Shown: piece after piece, positions 9,722 to 18,083 of the stretch
Numbering within the stretch: the stretch's first letter is position 1
Layout: every line of letters begins with the position of its first letter
The notes under the pieces: model-generated
What the model saw: only the letters and a program-made list of their open reading frames with translations
Database searches by the model: none
Told to the model about the DNA's origin: nothing
Origin: Enhydrobacter aerosaccus
GTDB taxonomy: Bacteria > Pseudomonadota > Alphaproteobacteria > Reyranellales > Reyranellaceae
Assembly (NCBI GenBank): GCA_903915535.1
Contig: CAIWTJ010000179.1
Coordinates: forward strand, 1 to 39,592
Length of the DNA stretch: 39,592 bases
Reading direction: 5' to 3'
Position numbers and translations under genes: made by a program

Positions 9722-10738
9722 ATGAAAAGCTGGATTGCACTGGTTGCAATGGCCGCCCTCGCTCTGCCTGCTTCCGCACAGCAGCGCACGCGTTTGCAGG
9801 TCTATTCGACCCTCGAGGTCGAGAACATCAACGACTTCAAGAAGGCCTTCGAAGCCGAGAACCGCGACCTCGAGATCGTGTGGCTGCGCGACTCGACCGG
9901 CGTGGTCACCGCCAAGATACTCGCGGAGCGCGATGCGCAGCGCGGCGACGCGATCTGGGGCCTGGCCGTCACCTCGACGATGCTGTTGAAGGCGCGCGGC
10001 ATGCTTGAGCCCTATGCACCGAAGAACCTCGATGCCCTCAAGCCGTCGTTCCGCGATCCGTCGAACCCGCCGTCCTACACCGGCATGGAAGGTTGGGTGG
10101 CGGCCGTGTGCTTCAACACGATCGAGGGCCAGAAGCTCGGCCTGCCCAAGCCTGCTTCGTGGTTCGATCTTCTCGATCCAAAGTACCGCGGCAAGATCAC
10201 GATGCCGCATCCGGCATCCTCGGGCACCGGCTACTTCCACGTCTCGGCCTGGATCCAGATGTGGGGCGAGGAAAAGGCGTGGACTTTCATGGACGGGCTT
10301 CACGACAACATCGCGGTCTACGATCACTCGGGCTCGCAGCCCTGCAAGCAGGCGGCGACCGGCGAATTCCCGCTCGGCATCTCGGCGGAAATCTCGGCCG
10401 CGGACGCGCGCACCAAAGGCGCGCCGATCGAAGGACTGCTGATGAAGGAGGGCGGCGGCTGGGAGATGGATACCGCGGCGATCCTGAAAGGCACGAAGAA
10501 CCTGGCGGCGGCGCAGCGGCTTATGGATTTTGCCGCGTCACGCAAAGCCAACGAGTTCTACGCCACCTTCGTGAGCCAGGTCGCGATGCCCGGCGTCAGC
10601 AGCACCATTCCGGGCTATCCGTCGGGCGTCGCCGAATCGATGATCAAGAACGATTTCGCGTGGGCGTCGGAAAACCGTCCGCGCATTCTGGCCGAATGGA
10701 CCCGCCGCTACGAAGGCAAGGCCGCGAAGAAAAACTAG
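9722..10738 (+). CDS. Periplasmic solute-binding protein, 2-aminoethylphosphonate/iron type
   Basis: The product has 338 residues. It begins with a Sec signal peptide (MKSWIALVAMAALALPASAQ) and then LQVYSTLEVENINDFKKAF, the opening of the ABC binding-protein cluster that includes ferric-iron and putative 2-aminoethylphosphonate receptors. Further family-like blocks are RGKITMPHPASSGTGYF and QAATGEFPLGISAE. No permease or ATPase gene lies nearby, so it is an orphan receptor here. I chose the ATG at 9722 rather than the GTG at 9689, because the shorter form begins directly with the signal peptide. Ligand assignment rests on overall resemblance and is tentative. Confidence 0.82.
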   Translation: MKSWIALVAMAALALPASAQQRTRLQVYSTLEVENINDFKKAFEAENRDLEIVWLRDSTGVVTAKILAERDAQRGDAIWGLAVTSTMLLKARGMLEPYAPKNLDALKPSFRDPSNPPSYTGMEGWVAAVCFNTIEGQKLGLPKPASWFDLLDPKYRGKITMPHPASSGTGYFHVSAWIQMWGEEKAWTFMDGLHDNIAVYDHSGSQPCKQAATGEFPLGISAEISAADARTKGAPIEGLLMKEGGGWEMDTAAILKGTKNLAAAQRLMDFAASRKANEFYATFVSQVAMPGVSSTIPGYPSGVAESMIKNDFAWASENRPRILAEWTRRYEGKAAKKN

Positions 10739-10804
10739 ACGGTCAAGTTTCACCGACTCAGAAATCGATTGAACTCGCCATCGCTGAATACTTGACCTAG
10801 CCTT

Positions 10805-10824
10805 CTCTCAGGACTGACTGAGAG
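10805..10824. repeat. Perfect 7-bp-arm hairpin between two genes
   Basis: CTCTCAG (10805-10811) and CTGAGAG (10818-10824) form a perfect stem with a 6-nt loop, extendable by two U-G pairs in RNA. It lies in the 109-bp gap after the binding-protein gene and 23 bp before the next start codon. No U-tract follows directly, so it is a weak terminator candidate; it could instead shape the 5' leader of the downstream gene. Confidence 0.45.
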
Positions 10825-10847
10825 GGCGCTACTAAAGGGTTTTAGCG

Positions 10848-11321
10848 ATGGAGCTGTACAGACCTAAGCCTTCCGCAGGGGCGCACTCGGTAGCATTGGC
10901 TGGGCTCGCGGCAATTGCGCTTGTACTCGTGATAAATGTCGGAGCTGGCAAGGTTCCGGTACGAACTCCGGCCTCCGCCGATCGGCTGCCAAGCGCGCAG
11001 TTGCCCACGCCTTCGATCAACACTGCCGAAACACGGGTCAGCGACCCCGCGGCCATACCTTCGAGCGATGAAAGGCCGAAACAACCGAGTGAGGGAGAAT
11101 CGAAGCCAAAGGTCAATCTCTCGAGAGATCAGATTTGGGAGGTTCAAGCCTGGTTGAAGGCATTCGCGCTCGACCCCGGTCCAATCGACGGCATTCCAGG
11201 CCCCAAGACCTTTGCTGCCGTAAAAAAATTTGAGGCTGCACATCAGCGTCTGGAAACCGGCAACATCAACCACGTATTGCTGGGGGCGTTGCGTCTCGAG
11301 TCCGGTCTACCTCTGAGGTAA
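10848..11321 (+). CDS. Membrane-anchored peptidoglycan-binding domain protein
   Basis: The product has 157 residues. A single membrane segment lies at about 15-35 (VALAGLAAIALVLVINVG). A Pro/Ser-rich linker follows, then a PG_binding_1 domain at about 92-155 with the hallmark DPGPIDGIPGPKTFAAVKKF. Such domains bind peptidoglycan stem peptides and occur in cell-wall hydrolases and envelope anchors. No catalytic domain is present, so this is a wall-binding tether of unknown purpose. In a hand count of the 50 codons after the start, 29 end in G or C, much lower than in the housekeeping neighbours, which suggests a different origin. It converges on plsY with 25 bp between the stops. Confidence 0.8.
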   Translation: MELYRPKPSAGAHSVALAGLAAIALVLVINVGAGKVPVRTPASADRLPSAQLPTPSINTAETRVSDPAAIPSSDERPKQPSEGESKPKVNLSRDQIWEVQAWLKAFALDPGPIDGIPGPKTFAAVKKFEAAHQRLETGNINHVLLGALRLESGLPLR

Positions 11322-11346
11322 CCACAGGCAAGGGCGCGAAGTAGAA

Positions 11347-11988
11347 CTAGACCGTGCCGAGAGGTGGGCCGCCATTGTGGCCGGCGGTGGCGGCGGCCGT
11401 CTTCCCGATTTTCGATTCCGTCCCGGCGAGCAGCCGGCCGATGTTCTCGTGATGGCGAATGAAGATCAGCGGCACGAGCACCGTCACGACGGCGGCCGCG
11501 CGCGGGTCGAGCAGCCACCATGACGCCACGCCTGCTGCGGCGATGCTGAGCAACGCCGCGAGCGACGAATAGCGGAACACGAAAGCGAACAGCAGCCACA
11601 GCGCGCAGGCCAGCGCGCCCAGCTGCCACGACAGACCCCACATCACGCCAAGCGTCGTCGCCACGCCCTTGCCGCCCTTGAACGCGAGCCATGGCGTGAA
11701 CATGTGGCCGAGGACGGCGCCCAGCGCCGCGGCGGCGGGCGCGATCGGGCCGAAGAAGGACGCGATCAGCACGGGCGCATAGCCCTTCAGCGCGTCGAGC
11801 AGCAGGACGGCGGCGGCCACCTTCTTGTTGCCGGTGCGCAGGACGTTGGTGGCGCCGATGTTGCCCGAGCCGATGGAGCGGATGTCGCCCAGTCCCGCGG
11901 CGCGCGTCAGCAGCAGGCCGAACGGTATCGAGCCCAGCAGGAACCCGAACGCCAGCGGCAGCACGACATGAACGGCGTACCACATCAT
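11347..11988 (-). CDS. plsY: Glycerol-3-phosphate acyltransferase PlsY
   Basis: PlsY transfers the acyl group of acyl-phosphate to the sn-1 position of glycerol-3-phosphate, the first step of phospholipid synthesis in most bacteria. The product has 213 residues with about five membrane segments. It carries the three family motifs: GSIPFGLLL near the N-terminus, IGSGNIGATNVLRTGNKK in the first loop, and FKGGKGVATTLGV in the second. An ATG directly follows the first one (11985) and could also serve. An AAGG lies about 12 nt upstream. The gene starts 10 bp after a hypothetical gene and is probably the last member of the pyrB-pyrC transcript. Confidence 0.95.
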   Translation of the reverse strand: MMWYAVHVVLPLAFGFLLGSIPFGLLLTRAAGLGDIRSIGSGNIGATNVLRTGNKKVAAAVLLLDALKGYAPVLIASFFGPIAPAAAALGAVLGHMFTPWLAFKGGKGVATTLGVMWGLSWQLGALACALWLLFAFVFRYSSLAALLSIAAAGVASWWLLDPRAAAVVTVLVPLIFIRHHENIGRLLAGTESKIGKTAAATAGHNGGPPLGTV

Positions 11989-11998
11989 CGCCGCCGCC

Positions 11999-12724
11999 TT
12001 ATGGACTCAAGACCCGGCAGTTGGTCGAATCGACGAACACCGTCGTGGGTGGGCCGATCAGCTCGGTGCTGATCTGCTCGCCGGCGGCGATATCGGTCGG
12101 ACCGAAATAGGCGTCGCCCACCGGCTTTCCGGCATTGAGGAACGTGCACTGGATCTGGGTGGTGAGCGTGCGCGGCGTGTTCGAGGTGACCGTGATGGTC
12201 ACCTGCCAGTAGCGCGCCTCGCCGTACGTCAGGTTGGCGGCGGCCAGATTCACGAGCGGCTGGGGCGAGGAGAAATTCGGAACGGGGCGCGGGCCGGTGC
12301 GGCGTACCGGCGGCTGCGGCTTGGGCATCGCGCCTTCCGGCGGCCGGTAGCTCGAGCCCGCGGCGCGCGGGTCGTATGCTGCGTCGGGATCGGCCGGAGC
12401 AGGACCCAGTGTGCTGCTGCCCAAGGTGGCGTTACCGCCGCCGGGCACGGAGAGGGGCGGCGGCGCGAGAGTGGCGCCTTGCGTCGACGGCGTACCGGGG
12501 CGCAGCGGCGTCGGCGCGGGAGCCCCTGCCTGCGGGTCGACCACCTGCGTCTGCATCTTGTCGTAGCAGGCCAGGCGACTGTTGCTGTCGCTGATCTCCG
12601 CGCAGATCTGGATGCGGGTCGTCAGCGCGTCGAGCAGGTCTTCGCGCGACTTGCGCTGCTGGGCCTCAGCGGCGCCGGCCGCGATCACAAGGGTGGTGCC
12701 GAGTAGAAAGGTATGTCGAAACAT
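11999..12724 (-). CDS. Exported hypothetical protein
   Basis: The product has 241 residues, with a signal peptide (MFRHTFLLGTTLVIAAGAAEAQ). The mature N-terminus has the pattern ICAEISDSNSRLACYDKM, in which the two Cys could form a disulphide. This C-x(n)-RLACYD signature recurs in many exported proteobacterial proteins, including TagO-like ones. A long Pro/Ala/Gly-rich linker (about 60-135) follows, then a beta-rich C-terminal domain (about 140-241). I chose the ATG at 12724 because it places the signal peptide first. It lies between pyrC (70 bp) and plsY (10 bp). Function is unknown; no secretion-system genes are nearby. Confidence 0.8.
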   Translation of the reverse strand: MFRHTFLLGTTLVIAAGAAEAQQRKSREDLLDALTTRIQICAEISDSNSRLACYDKMQTQVVDPQAGAPAPTPLRPGTPSTQGATLAPPPLSVPGGGNATLGSSTLGPAPADPDAAYDPRAAGSSYRPPEGAMPKPQPPVRRTGPRPVPNFSSPQPLVNLAAANLTYGEARYWQVTITVTSNTPRTLTTQIQCTFLNAGKPVGDAYFGPTDIAAGEQISTELIGPPTTVFVDSTNCRVLSP

Positions 12725-12794
12725 CAGAGGGAGCCTTGCGTGGGAAGAGGACGACCATAGCAGACCAAATGGCCATTTCGAGGCAGCAATGACG

Positions 12795-14144
12795 TCAGGC
12801 CGCGGCGGCCTCCGGTGCGAAGGCATCGTCACGGTAGATGGTGCGGCCGCCCACGATTGTGGCCATGACGCGGCCCTGCACCGGCCGTTCGTCGAACGGC
12901 GAATTCTTCGTCTTGCTCCAGAAATCGACCCTGTCGATCTTCCAGGCGAAGCTCGGGTCGAACAGGACGAGGTCGGCGGGCGCCCCCTTGGCGAGCTTTC
13001 CGCCCGGCAGGTTGAACAGGCGGGCCGGCGTCGACGACAGGCGCTGGAACAGGCGCGGCAGGGTGAGCTGCTCGTTGTGCACGAGTTCGAGCGACACCGG
13101 CAGCAGGGTCTCGAGGCCGATGCCGCCCGGCATTGCCTGCGCGAAGGGCACGCGCTTGCTGTCCTGGTCCTGCGGACGATGGTCCGACACGATGGCGTCG
13201 ATCGTGCCATCGGCCAACCCGTCGACGACCGCCAGCCGATCCTTCTCCGAGCGCAGCGGCGGCATCAGCTTGCCGAAGGTGCGGTAGTCGCCGACGGCGA
13301 GATCGTTCAGCGCGAAGTAGGGTGCGGCCGTGTCGCAGGTGATCTTGAGGCCGCGCGCCTTGGCGGCTGCGATCACCTTGACCGATTCGGCGGTCGAGAT
13401 CTTGGTGAGGTGCAAACGCCCGCCGGTCATCTCGACCAGGCGAATGTCGCGTTCGACCATCATCACTTCGGCGAGCGGCGGGCTGCCCGAGAGGCCAAGG
13501 CGCGTCGCCATCTCGCCGCTGGTCATGCTGCCGCCCGACAAGGTCGGTTCCTGCGGCATGTGGACGATCAGAGCGTCGAAGGCCTTGGCGTAATAGAGCG
13601 CGCGGCGCAGCACCTGGGCATTGCCGATCGCATGGTCGGCGTCGGTGAAGGCCAGCGCCCCGGCTTCGGCAAGAAGCCCGATCTCGGCCAGCTCCTTGCC
13701 TTCCAGTCCCGCCGTCAGCGCGCCGTAGGCGTACATGTTGGTGAGCTTGATCTGTCGTGCGCGCCGCGCCACGAACTCGATCAGCGAGGCGTCGTCGAAG
13801 GGCGGATCGTTGTCGGGCAACAGCACCATCGAGGTGATGCCGCCCGCGGCGGCGGCGATCCCGGCACTCTCCAGCGTTTCCTTGTGCTCTTCACCGGGTT
13901 CGCCGGTGTGCACTCTGGTGTCGACGATGCCGGGCGCCAGGCAAAGGCCGCCGCAATCGATCGACTGGATGCCGTAGGGGGCGCCCGAGGTGAAAAGGTT
14001 GGGACCGAAATCGGCGATCCGTCCGTCGCTGATCAGGATCGCGCCGAGATACTCCTTGTCCGCGATCGGATCGACGATGCGGGCATTGATGTAGGCCGTA
14101 GAGCCCGCATGCGGCGGGGCGGTGCGCACCACATGGCCGCTCAC
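12795..14144 (-). CDS. pyrC: Dihydroorotase-like protein PyrC, probably non-catalytic
   Basis: The product has 449 residues with the class I dihydroorotase fold. Key ligand positions are altered. The HxH metal pair is RVH (Arg77, His79); the histidine expected before the VST motif is Lys248 (LTKISTAES); the usual DHAPH is DHRPQ (Asp321 kept, terminal His replaced). His195 (LIVHM) is present. Pseudo-dihydroorotases such as Pseudomonas PyrC' have similar losses and act as structural partners of aspartate transcarbamoylase, and many alphaproteobacteria carry a degenerate copy beside pyrB. A functional dihydroorotase would then lie elsewhere in the genome. The GTG start overlaps the pyrB stop by 4 nt (GTGA), implying translational coupling. 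Confidence 0.9.
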   Translation of the reverse strand: MSGHVVRTAPPHAGSTAYINARIVDPIADKEYLGAILISDGRIADFGPNLFTSGAPYGIQSIDCGGLCLAPGIVDTRVHTGEPGEEHKETLESAGIAAAAGGITSMVLLPDNDPPFDDASLIEFVARRARQIKLTNMYAYGALTAGLEGKELAEIGLLAEAGALAFTDADHAIGNAQVLRRALYYAKAFDALIVHMPQEPTLSGGSMTSGEMATRLGLSGSPPLAEVMMVERDIRLVEMTGGRLHLTKISTAESVKVIAAAKARGLKITCDTAAPYFALNDLAVGDYRTFGKLMPPLRSEKDRLAVVDGLADGTIDAIVSDHRPQDQDSKRVPFAQAMPGGIGLETLLPVSLELVHNEQLTLPRLFQRLSSTPARLFNLPGGKLAKGAPADLVLFDPSFAWKIDRVDFWSKTKNSPFDERPVQGRVMATIVGGRTIYRDDAFAPEAAAA

Positions 14145-15106
14145 GCCGCCGCTCCCAGCGAATTGCGGCGCCCGCCGATCAGCGCGTCGAGGCAGGCCAT
14201 GCGCACCGCGACGCCCATCTCGACCTGCTCGTGGATGATCGAGCGGTCGAGATCGTCGGCGACCTCGGAGTCGATCTCGACGCCGCGGTTCATCGGACCG
14301 GGATGCATCACCAGCGCGTTGGGCTTGGCGACCTTCAGCTTTTCGTGGTCGAGGCCGAAGAAGCGGAAATATTCGCTGATCGAGGGCACGAACGAGCCCT
14401 GCATGCGTTCGGTCTGCAGGCGCAGCATCATCACGATGTCGACGTCCTTGAGGCCGGTCTTCATGCTGTAGTGGACTTCGACACCCATGCGGTCGATGTC
14501 GGTCGGCATCAGGGTCGGCGGCCCGACGACGCGCACGCGGGCGCCCATGATCTGCAGCAGGTGGATGTTCGAGCGCGCGACCCGCGAATGCATGATGTCG
14601 CCGCAGATTGCGACCAGCAGGCCCTGCAGGCTGCCCAGGCGTCGTCGGATGGTGAGCGCGTCGAGCAGCGCCTGGGTCGGATGCTCGTGCTGGCCGTCGC
14701 CCGCGTTGATGACGGTGCAGTTCACCTTCTGCGAGAGCAGGTTCACCGCGCCGGACTCGGCGTGGCGCACGACAATGGCGTCGGGGCGCATCGCGTTCAG
14801 CGTCATCGCCGTGTCGAGCAGCGTTTCGCCCTTCTTCACGGAGGACGTCGCGACATCCATGTTGATGACGTCCGAGCCCAGCCGCTTGGCGGCGACCTCG
14901 AAGCTGGTGCGGGTGCGGGTGGAATTCTCGAAGAACAGGTTGATGACGGTGCGGCCGGCGAGCTTGTCGCGGCGTTTGTCGATGGACCTGTTCTGATCGA
15001 TGTAGGTTTCGGAAAGGTCGAGCAATCCTGAAATGGTTTCAGGCGACAGACCTTCGATGCCGAGCAGGTGGGGCAACCTCGGCACGCCCGCGATTTTCTT
15101 TGTCAC
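14141..15106 (-). CDS. pyrB: Aspartate carbamoyltransferase, catalytic chain
   Basis: PyrB joins carbamoyl phosphate and aspartate in the committed step of pyrimidine synthesis. The product has 321 residues, a normal catalytic-chain length. It shows the carbamoyl-phosphate motif STRTRTSF (62-69) in [20 protein letters not shown], the [11 protein letters not shown] block, and the C-terminal [13 protein letters not shown] block of aspartate carbamoyltransferases. No pyrI regulatory chain is adjacent, consistent with a PyrB-PyrC' type complex. The start is a GTG with no clear Shine-Dalgarno site. A 47-bp gap separates it from the cysteine hydrolase gene upstream. Confidence 0.96.
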   Translation of the reverse strand: MTKKIAGVPRLPHLLGIEGLSPETISGLLDLSETYIDQNRSIDKRRDKLAGRTVINLFFENSTRTRTSFEVAAKRLGSDVINMDVATSSVKKGETLLDTAMTLNAMRPDAIVVRHAESGAVNLLSQKVNCTVINAGDGQHEHPTQALLDALTIRRRLGSLQGLLVAICGDIMHSRVARSNIHLLQIMGARVRVVGPPTLMPTDIDRMGVEVHYSMKTGLKDVDIVMMLRLQTERMQGSFVPSISEYFRFFGLDHEKLKVAKPNALVMHPGPMNRGVEIDSEVADDLDRSIIHEQVEMGVAVRMACLDALIGGRRNSLGAAA

Positions 15107-15153
15107 TAAAAGGCGACGTTAAGCACGCACCTGCCACACCCGCAAGTTAACCT

Positions 15154-15696
15154 TTAGGTGGATAACCGGATCTCGGCGCAGGGGCAGACGCGGGCAGGGC
15201 CGCCGGGAGCAATGAAGTCGGCCCAGATGGCGTTGTGGTGCTCGATGATCTTCTCCGCCGCGAGGTGCGGCCGATTGGCGGCGGTATGGCCGTCCGACGG
15301 CACGACCGTCGGGTAGCCGCGCGCCAGGGCGCTGCGCACGGTGGTGTCGACGCAGTAGTCGGTCGCCCAGCCGGTGACGATCAGCCGTTTGGCGCCACGG
15401 GCCGCGAGGAGGGCGTCGAGCGGCGTATCGAGGAAGGAATCGCAGGACGTCTTGCGGATAAAGGCGTCGGTAGGGCGCACGTCGAGGGCGGGCAGCAGCC
15501 GCCAGCCGGGATGGTCGGGATGATGGTCGGATCCCGCCGGGCCGTCGTGCTGGACGTACACCACGGTGCCACCGGAGGCGCGGACCGCAGCCGCGAGGGT
15601 ATTCAGGCGGCTGACGAGCCCCGCCGCGTCGTGCTTTGGGGCGCCGCCCCCGAAGGGACCTTCCTGCAGGTCGATGATGATCAGGGCATCGGTCAT
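15154..15696 (-). CDS. Cysteine hydrolase, isochorismatase-like superfamily
   Basis: The product has 180 residues. The catalytic triad of the cysteine hydrolase branch is visible: Asp9 (IIIDLQ), Lys82 (IRKTSCDSF) and Cys115 (ATDYCVDTTVRSA). The cis-peptide region before Cys is also typical. Members hydrolyse C-N bonds of small amides such as nicotinamide, N-carbamoylsarcosine, ureidoacrylate or biuret; the substrate is not determined here. It starts 12 bp after the HTH-citrate synthase gene on the same strand, so the two are probably cotranscribed. Upstream pyrB might partly be read from the same transcript, since only 47 bp intervene. Confidence 0.88.
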   Translation of the reverse strand: MTDALIIIDLQEGPFGGGAPKHDAAGLVSRLNTLAAAVRASGGTVVYVQHDGPAGSDHHPDHPGWRLLPALDVRPTDAFIRKTSCDSFLDTPLDALLAARGAKRLIVTGWATDYCVDTTVRSALARGYPTVVPSDGHTAANRPHLAAEKIIEHHNAIWADFIAPGGPARVCPCAEIRLST

Positions 15697-15708
15697 GCGC
15701 GCCTCGCC

Positions 15709-16914
15709 TCAAGCCGCCGGTCGGGGACCCGTATAGCGCGCGCGCGGGCGGATCAAGGCGCCATGCGCGGCTTGCTCGAGCGCGTGGGCAATCCAGCCGA
15801 CGGTGCGGCCGAGCAGGAACATTGCCAGCGCCGCATCCTTCGGCAGGCCTAGCACTTTTTCCACGACGACGGTGGTGAAGTCGATGTTGGCCTTGCGATT
15901 GATCAGCCGCTCGGCCGACGTGGCGAGACGCTCGGCGAAAGCCAGCTCCGGCGATTGCGGCGCCAATTCCCGCAGCAGGTCGAACAGTGTCTGTGCGCGC
16001 ACGTCGCCGTCGGGGTAGAGCTGGTGGCCGAAGCCCGGGATGTAGACGTGGTCGCGGATTCTGGCCGCGAGTTCGGCCTCAATATCCGGCGTGCGCTTCA
16101 ACTCGTCGAACAGGCCGGCGACCCGCCGTGTCAGGCCGCCATGGCGCGGGCCGTTGATGGCCGCGAGCCCGGCCAGCACCGCGCCGTAGAGATTGGCGCC
16201 GGTCGACGCCACCACGCGTGCGGCGAAGGCCGAGGCATTGAACTCGTGATCGGCCGACAGCACGAGAGCCGCACGGATCAGCGGTGTGTGGTGCGGGGAT
16301 ACCTTCCAGGCCGCCGACAACTGGTCGTGGACCGGCGCCGCCGAAAGCGGACGCGCGGTGATGGCGGCGGTCAGGAGGCGCAGGACGCGGACGCCGGTTT
16401 CCAGCATCGCCGAGCGATCCTCGACCCAACTCGGATGGTCGAGCGCCGATGCCGCGGGCAGCAGCACGAGGCAGCGGTCGACAGGGCCCAGGGTGGCGGC
16501 GGCCATCCACGCGCGGCGCAGCGCGGTGGTGAGCGGCGGCAGGTTGGTGGCGGCGAACGGCTTGGCGTCGCAGTCCCACAAGAGCTGCGCCACCTCTTCC
16601 AGCGAGTGGGTGCGGGCGAGGCGGCTGGCATCGGTGCCACGGTAATAAAGGCGATTGTCCTCGATCAGGGTAAGGGCCGATTCGAGGACCGGAGTTCCGA
16701 AATCGAGGGCGTTGCCGGCGATCGACTCGGCCTTGCGTCCGACATCGCGGCGGCGCTTCAGGCGGGTCACCTCGTCGGCGCGGTACCGGCGCTCGCGCAA
16801 GCCCTCCGTGGCTTCCGAGCGCAGCAGGCCGCGGCTCACATAGGCATAGAGGGTGGCGGCCGACACGCCGAGGCGCTTGGCGGCTTCGCGGGACGTCAGC
16901 CATTCGATGCTCAT
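15709..16914 (-). CDS. Helix-turn-helix / citrate synthase fusion protein
   Basis: The product has 401 residues. The N-terminus (about 4-55) is a MerR/excisionase-like DNA-binding motif (WLTSREAAKRLGVSAATLY, then RRYRADEVTRLKRR). The rest is a citrate synthase domain with the full catalytic set: His258 (NGPRHGG), His297 (PGFGHQLY) and Asp345 (KANIDFTT). It may be an enzyme, a metabolite-sensing regulator, or both. I chose the ATG at 16914, since it puts the DNA-binding motif at the N-terminus; there is no good ribosome-binding site. It faces a second citrate synthase across an 83-bp gap with nested dyads and is followed by a cysteine hydrolase. Confidence 0.88.
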   Translation of the reverse strand: MSIEWLTSREAAKRLGVSAATLYAYVSRGLLRSEATEGLRERRYRADEVTRLKRRRDVGRKAESIAGNALDFGTPVLESALTLIEDNRLYYRGTDASRLARTHSLEEVAQLLWDCDAKPFAATNLPPLTTALRRAWMAAATLGPVDRCLVLLPAASALDHPSWVEDRSAMLETGVRVLRLLTAAITARPLSAAPVHDQLSAAWKVSPHHTPLIRAALVLSADHEFNASAFAARVVASTGANLYGAVLAGLAAINGPRHGGLTRRVAGLFDELKRTPDIEAELAARIRDHVYIPGFGHQLYPDGDVRAQTLFDLLRELAPQSPELAFAERLATSAERLINRKANIDFTTVVVEKVLGLPKDAALAMFLLGRTVGWIAHALEQAAHGALIRPRARYTGPRPAA

Positions 16915-16919
16915 GAATA

Positions 16920-16953
16920 TATATTGATCAATGCGATCAAGATTGACAATATA
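16920..16953. promoter_or_regulatory. Nested dyads between divergent citrate synthase genes, candidate operator
   Basis: In this AT-rich patch TATATTG (16920-16926) pairs with CAATATA (16947-16953), and TTGATC (16924-16929) pairs with GATCAA (16935-16940). A perfect TTGACA hexamer lies at 16943-16948 on the plus strand, but no good -10 box follows at 17 bp. MerR-type regulators bind dyads between widely spaced promoter elements. The adjacent HTH-citrate synthase is therefore the natural candidate to bind here and control both genes. This is inference from position and symmetry. Confidence 0.5.
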
Positions 16954-16997
16954 TTTCCGCAGCCCGACCTTCCCCGCGCACAGCAAAGGGGACGAAA

Positions 16998-18083
16998 ATG
17001 CTGCAGACACGGGTCAATAGCGGTCTCGACGGGATCATCGTGGCCGACACGGTCATGAGCGAGGTCGATGGCGAGGAGGGCCGGCTGGTCGTGCGCGGCC
17101 ACGCCCTGCCGGAGCTGGTGGCGACACGTGGCTTCGAAGGTGTCGCGGCCCTGCTCTGGACGGACTACGCCACCGGCGGCGGCGATGAGGCGGCGGTCAC
17201 GAAGGGGCTCGCAAAGGCGCGCGTTCGCGCGTTCAAGGATGTGCCGAAGCTGCTCGCGGCCACCGAAGGGCTGACGCCGGTCGAGGCGCTCCGCGTGGGA
17301 CTGGGGATGCTGCCGGACTCCGATCCGCTGCCGCACCACTTCCTCGTCTGCGGCGCGCTGCCGGTCTTCCTCGCGGCCGTGCTCAATCGCGCCAAGGGCC
17401 TGTCGCCGCTGGCGCCCGATCTCGCGCTCACCACGGCGCAGGACCTGCTGCGCATGATCCGCGGCCAGCGCGCGGGCGAGGTCTTCGAGAAAGGTCTCGA
17501 CACCTATCTCGCGACCGTCGCCGATCACGGCTTCAACGCATCGACCTTTACCGGGCGCGTCGTCGCCTCGACACAGGCCGGACTGATCTCGTCCGTGCTG
17601 GCGGCGCTCTGTGCCTTGAAGGGGCCGTTGCATGGCGGCGCCCCCGGGCCGGTGCTCGACATGCTGGACGAGATCGGCGACTCCGCGCGCGCGGAGGCGT
17701 GGTTCGACGACGCCTTCGGCAAGGGCACGACCCTGATGGGCTTCGGCCACCGCATCTACAAGGTGCGCGATCCCCGCGCCGATGTGTTGAAGGCCGCGGT
17801 CGCCACGCTGCCGGCAACGGCGGGCCGGCTGGCCTTCGCCAGTGAGGTCGAGCAGGGCGCGATCGCGGCCCTGCGCCGCCACAAACCCGGACGGCGCCTC
17901 GACACCAATGTCGAGTACTACACGGCGCTGCTGCTGGAAGCGCTCGAGATTCCGCGCGAGGCGTTTACGGCGTTGTTCGCGGTGGGGCGCGCGGCAGGTT
18001 GGTGCGCGCACGTCTTCGAGCAGGAGAAGGGCGGCCGCATCATTCGTCCGCAGTCGAACTATGTCGGACCGCGGCCAGCCTAG
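16998..18083 (+). CDS. Citrate synthase family protein (citrate or 2-methylcitrate synthase)
   Basis: The product has 361 residues, shorter than the roughly 430 of the GltA type and typical of the small citrate/methylcitrate synthase group. The catalytic residues are present: His212 (KGPLHGG), His251 (MGFGHRIYK) and Asp302 (RLDTNVEYYTA). The protein condenses an acyl-CoA with oxaloacetate or a related 2-oxoacid. Whether acetyl-CoA or propionyl-CoA is used cannot be told from sequence. No prpB or prpD genes lie in the window, which argues against a complete methylcitrate operon. Its stop codon overlaps that of the convergent hypothetical gene (CTAG, 18080-18083). Confidence 0.9.
   Translation: MLQTRVNSGLDGIIVADTVMSEVDGEEGRLVVRGHALPELVATRGFEGVAALLWTDYATGGGDEAAVTKGLAKARVRAFKDVPKLLAATEGLTPVEALRVGLGMLPDSDPLPHHFLVCGALPVFLAAVLNRAKGLSPLAPDLALTTAQDLLRMIRGQRAGEVFEKGLDTYLATVADHGFNASTFTGRVVASTQAGLISSVLAALCALKGPLHGGAPGPVLDMLDEIGDSARAEAWFDDAFGKGTTLMGFGHRIYKVRDPRADVLKAAVATLPATAGRLAFASEVEQGAIAALRRHKPGRRLDTNVEYYTALLLEALEIPREAFTALFAVGRAAGWCAHVFEQEKGGRIIRPQSNYVGPRPA

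Noticed and set aside
12582..14471. A 629-residue plus-strand frame across pyrC and parts of its neighbours
   Set aside because: Antisense to well-conserved pyrC and pyrB; composition typical of a shadow frame.
15157..15165. GGTGGATAA, one mismatch from a DnaA box on the minus strand
   Set aside because: It is the coding end of the cysteine hydrolase gene and stands alone, with no cluster or AT-rich unwinding region; not evidence of an origin.
16943..16948. TTGACA as the -35 box of the stand-alone citrate synthase promoter
   Set aside because: No -10-like hexamer occurs about 17 bp downstream, so I do not call a promoter; kept only as a note within the dyad region.
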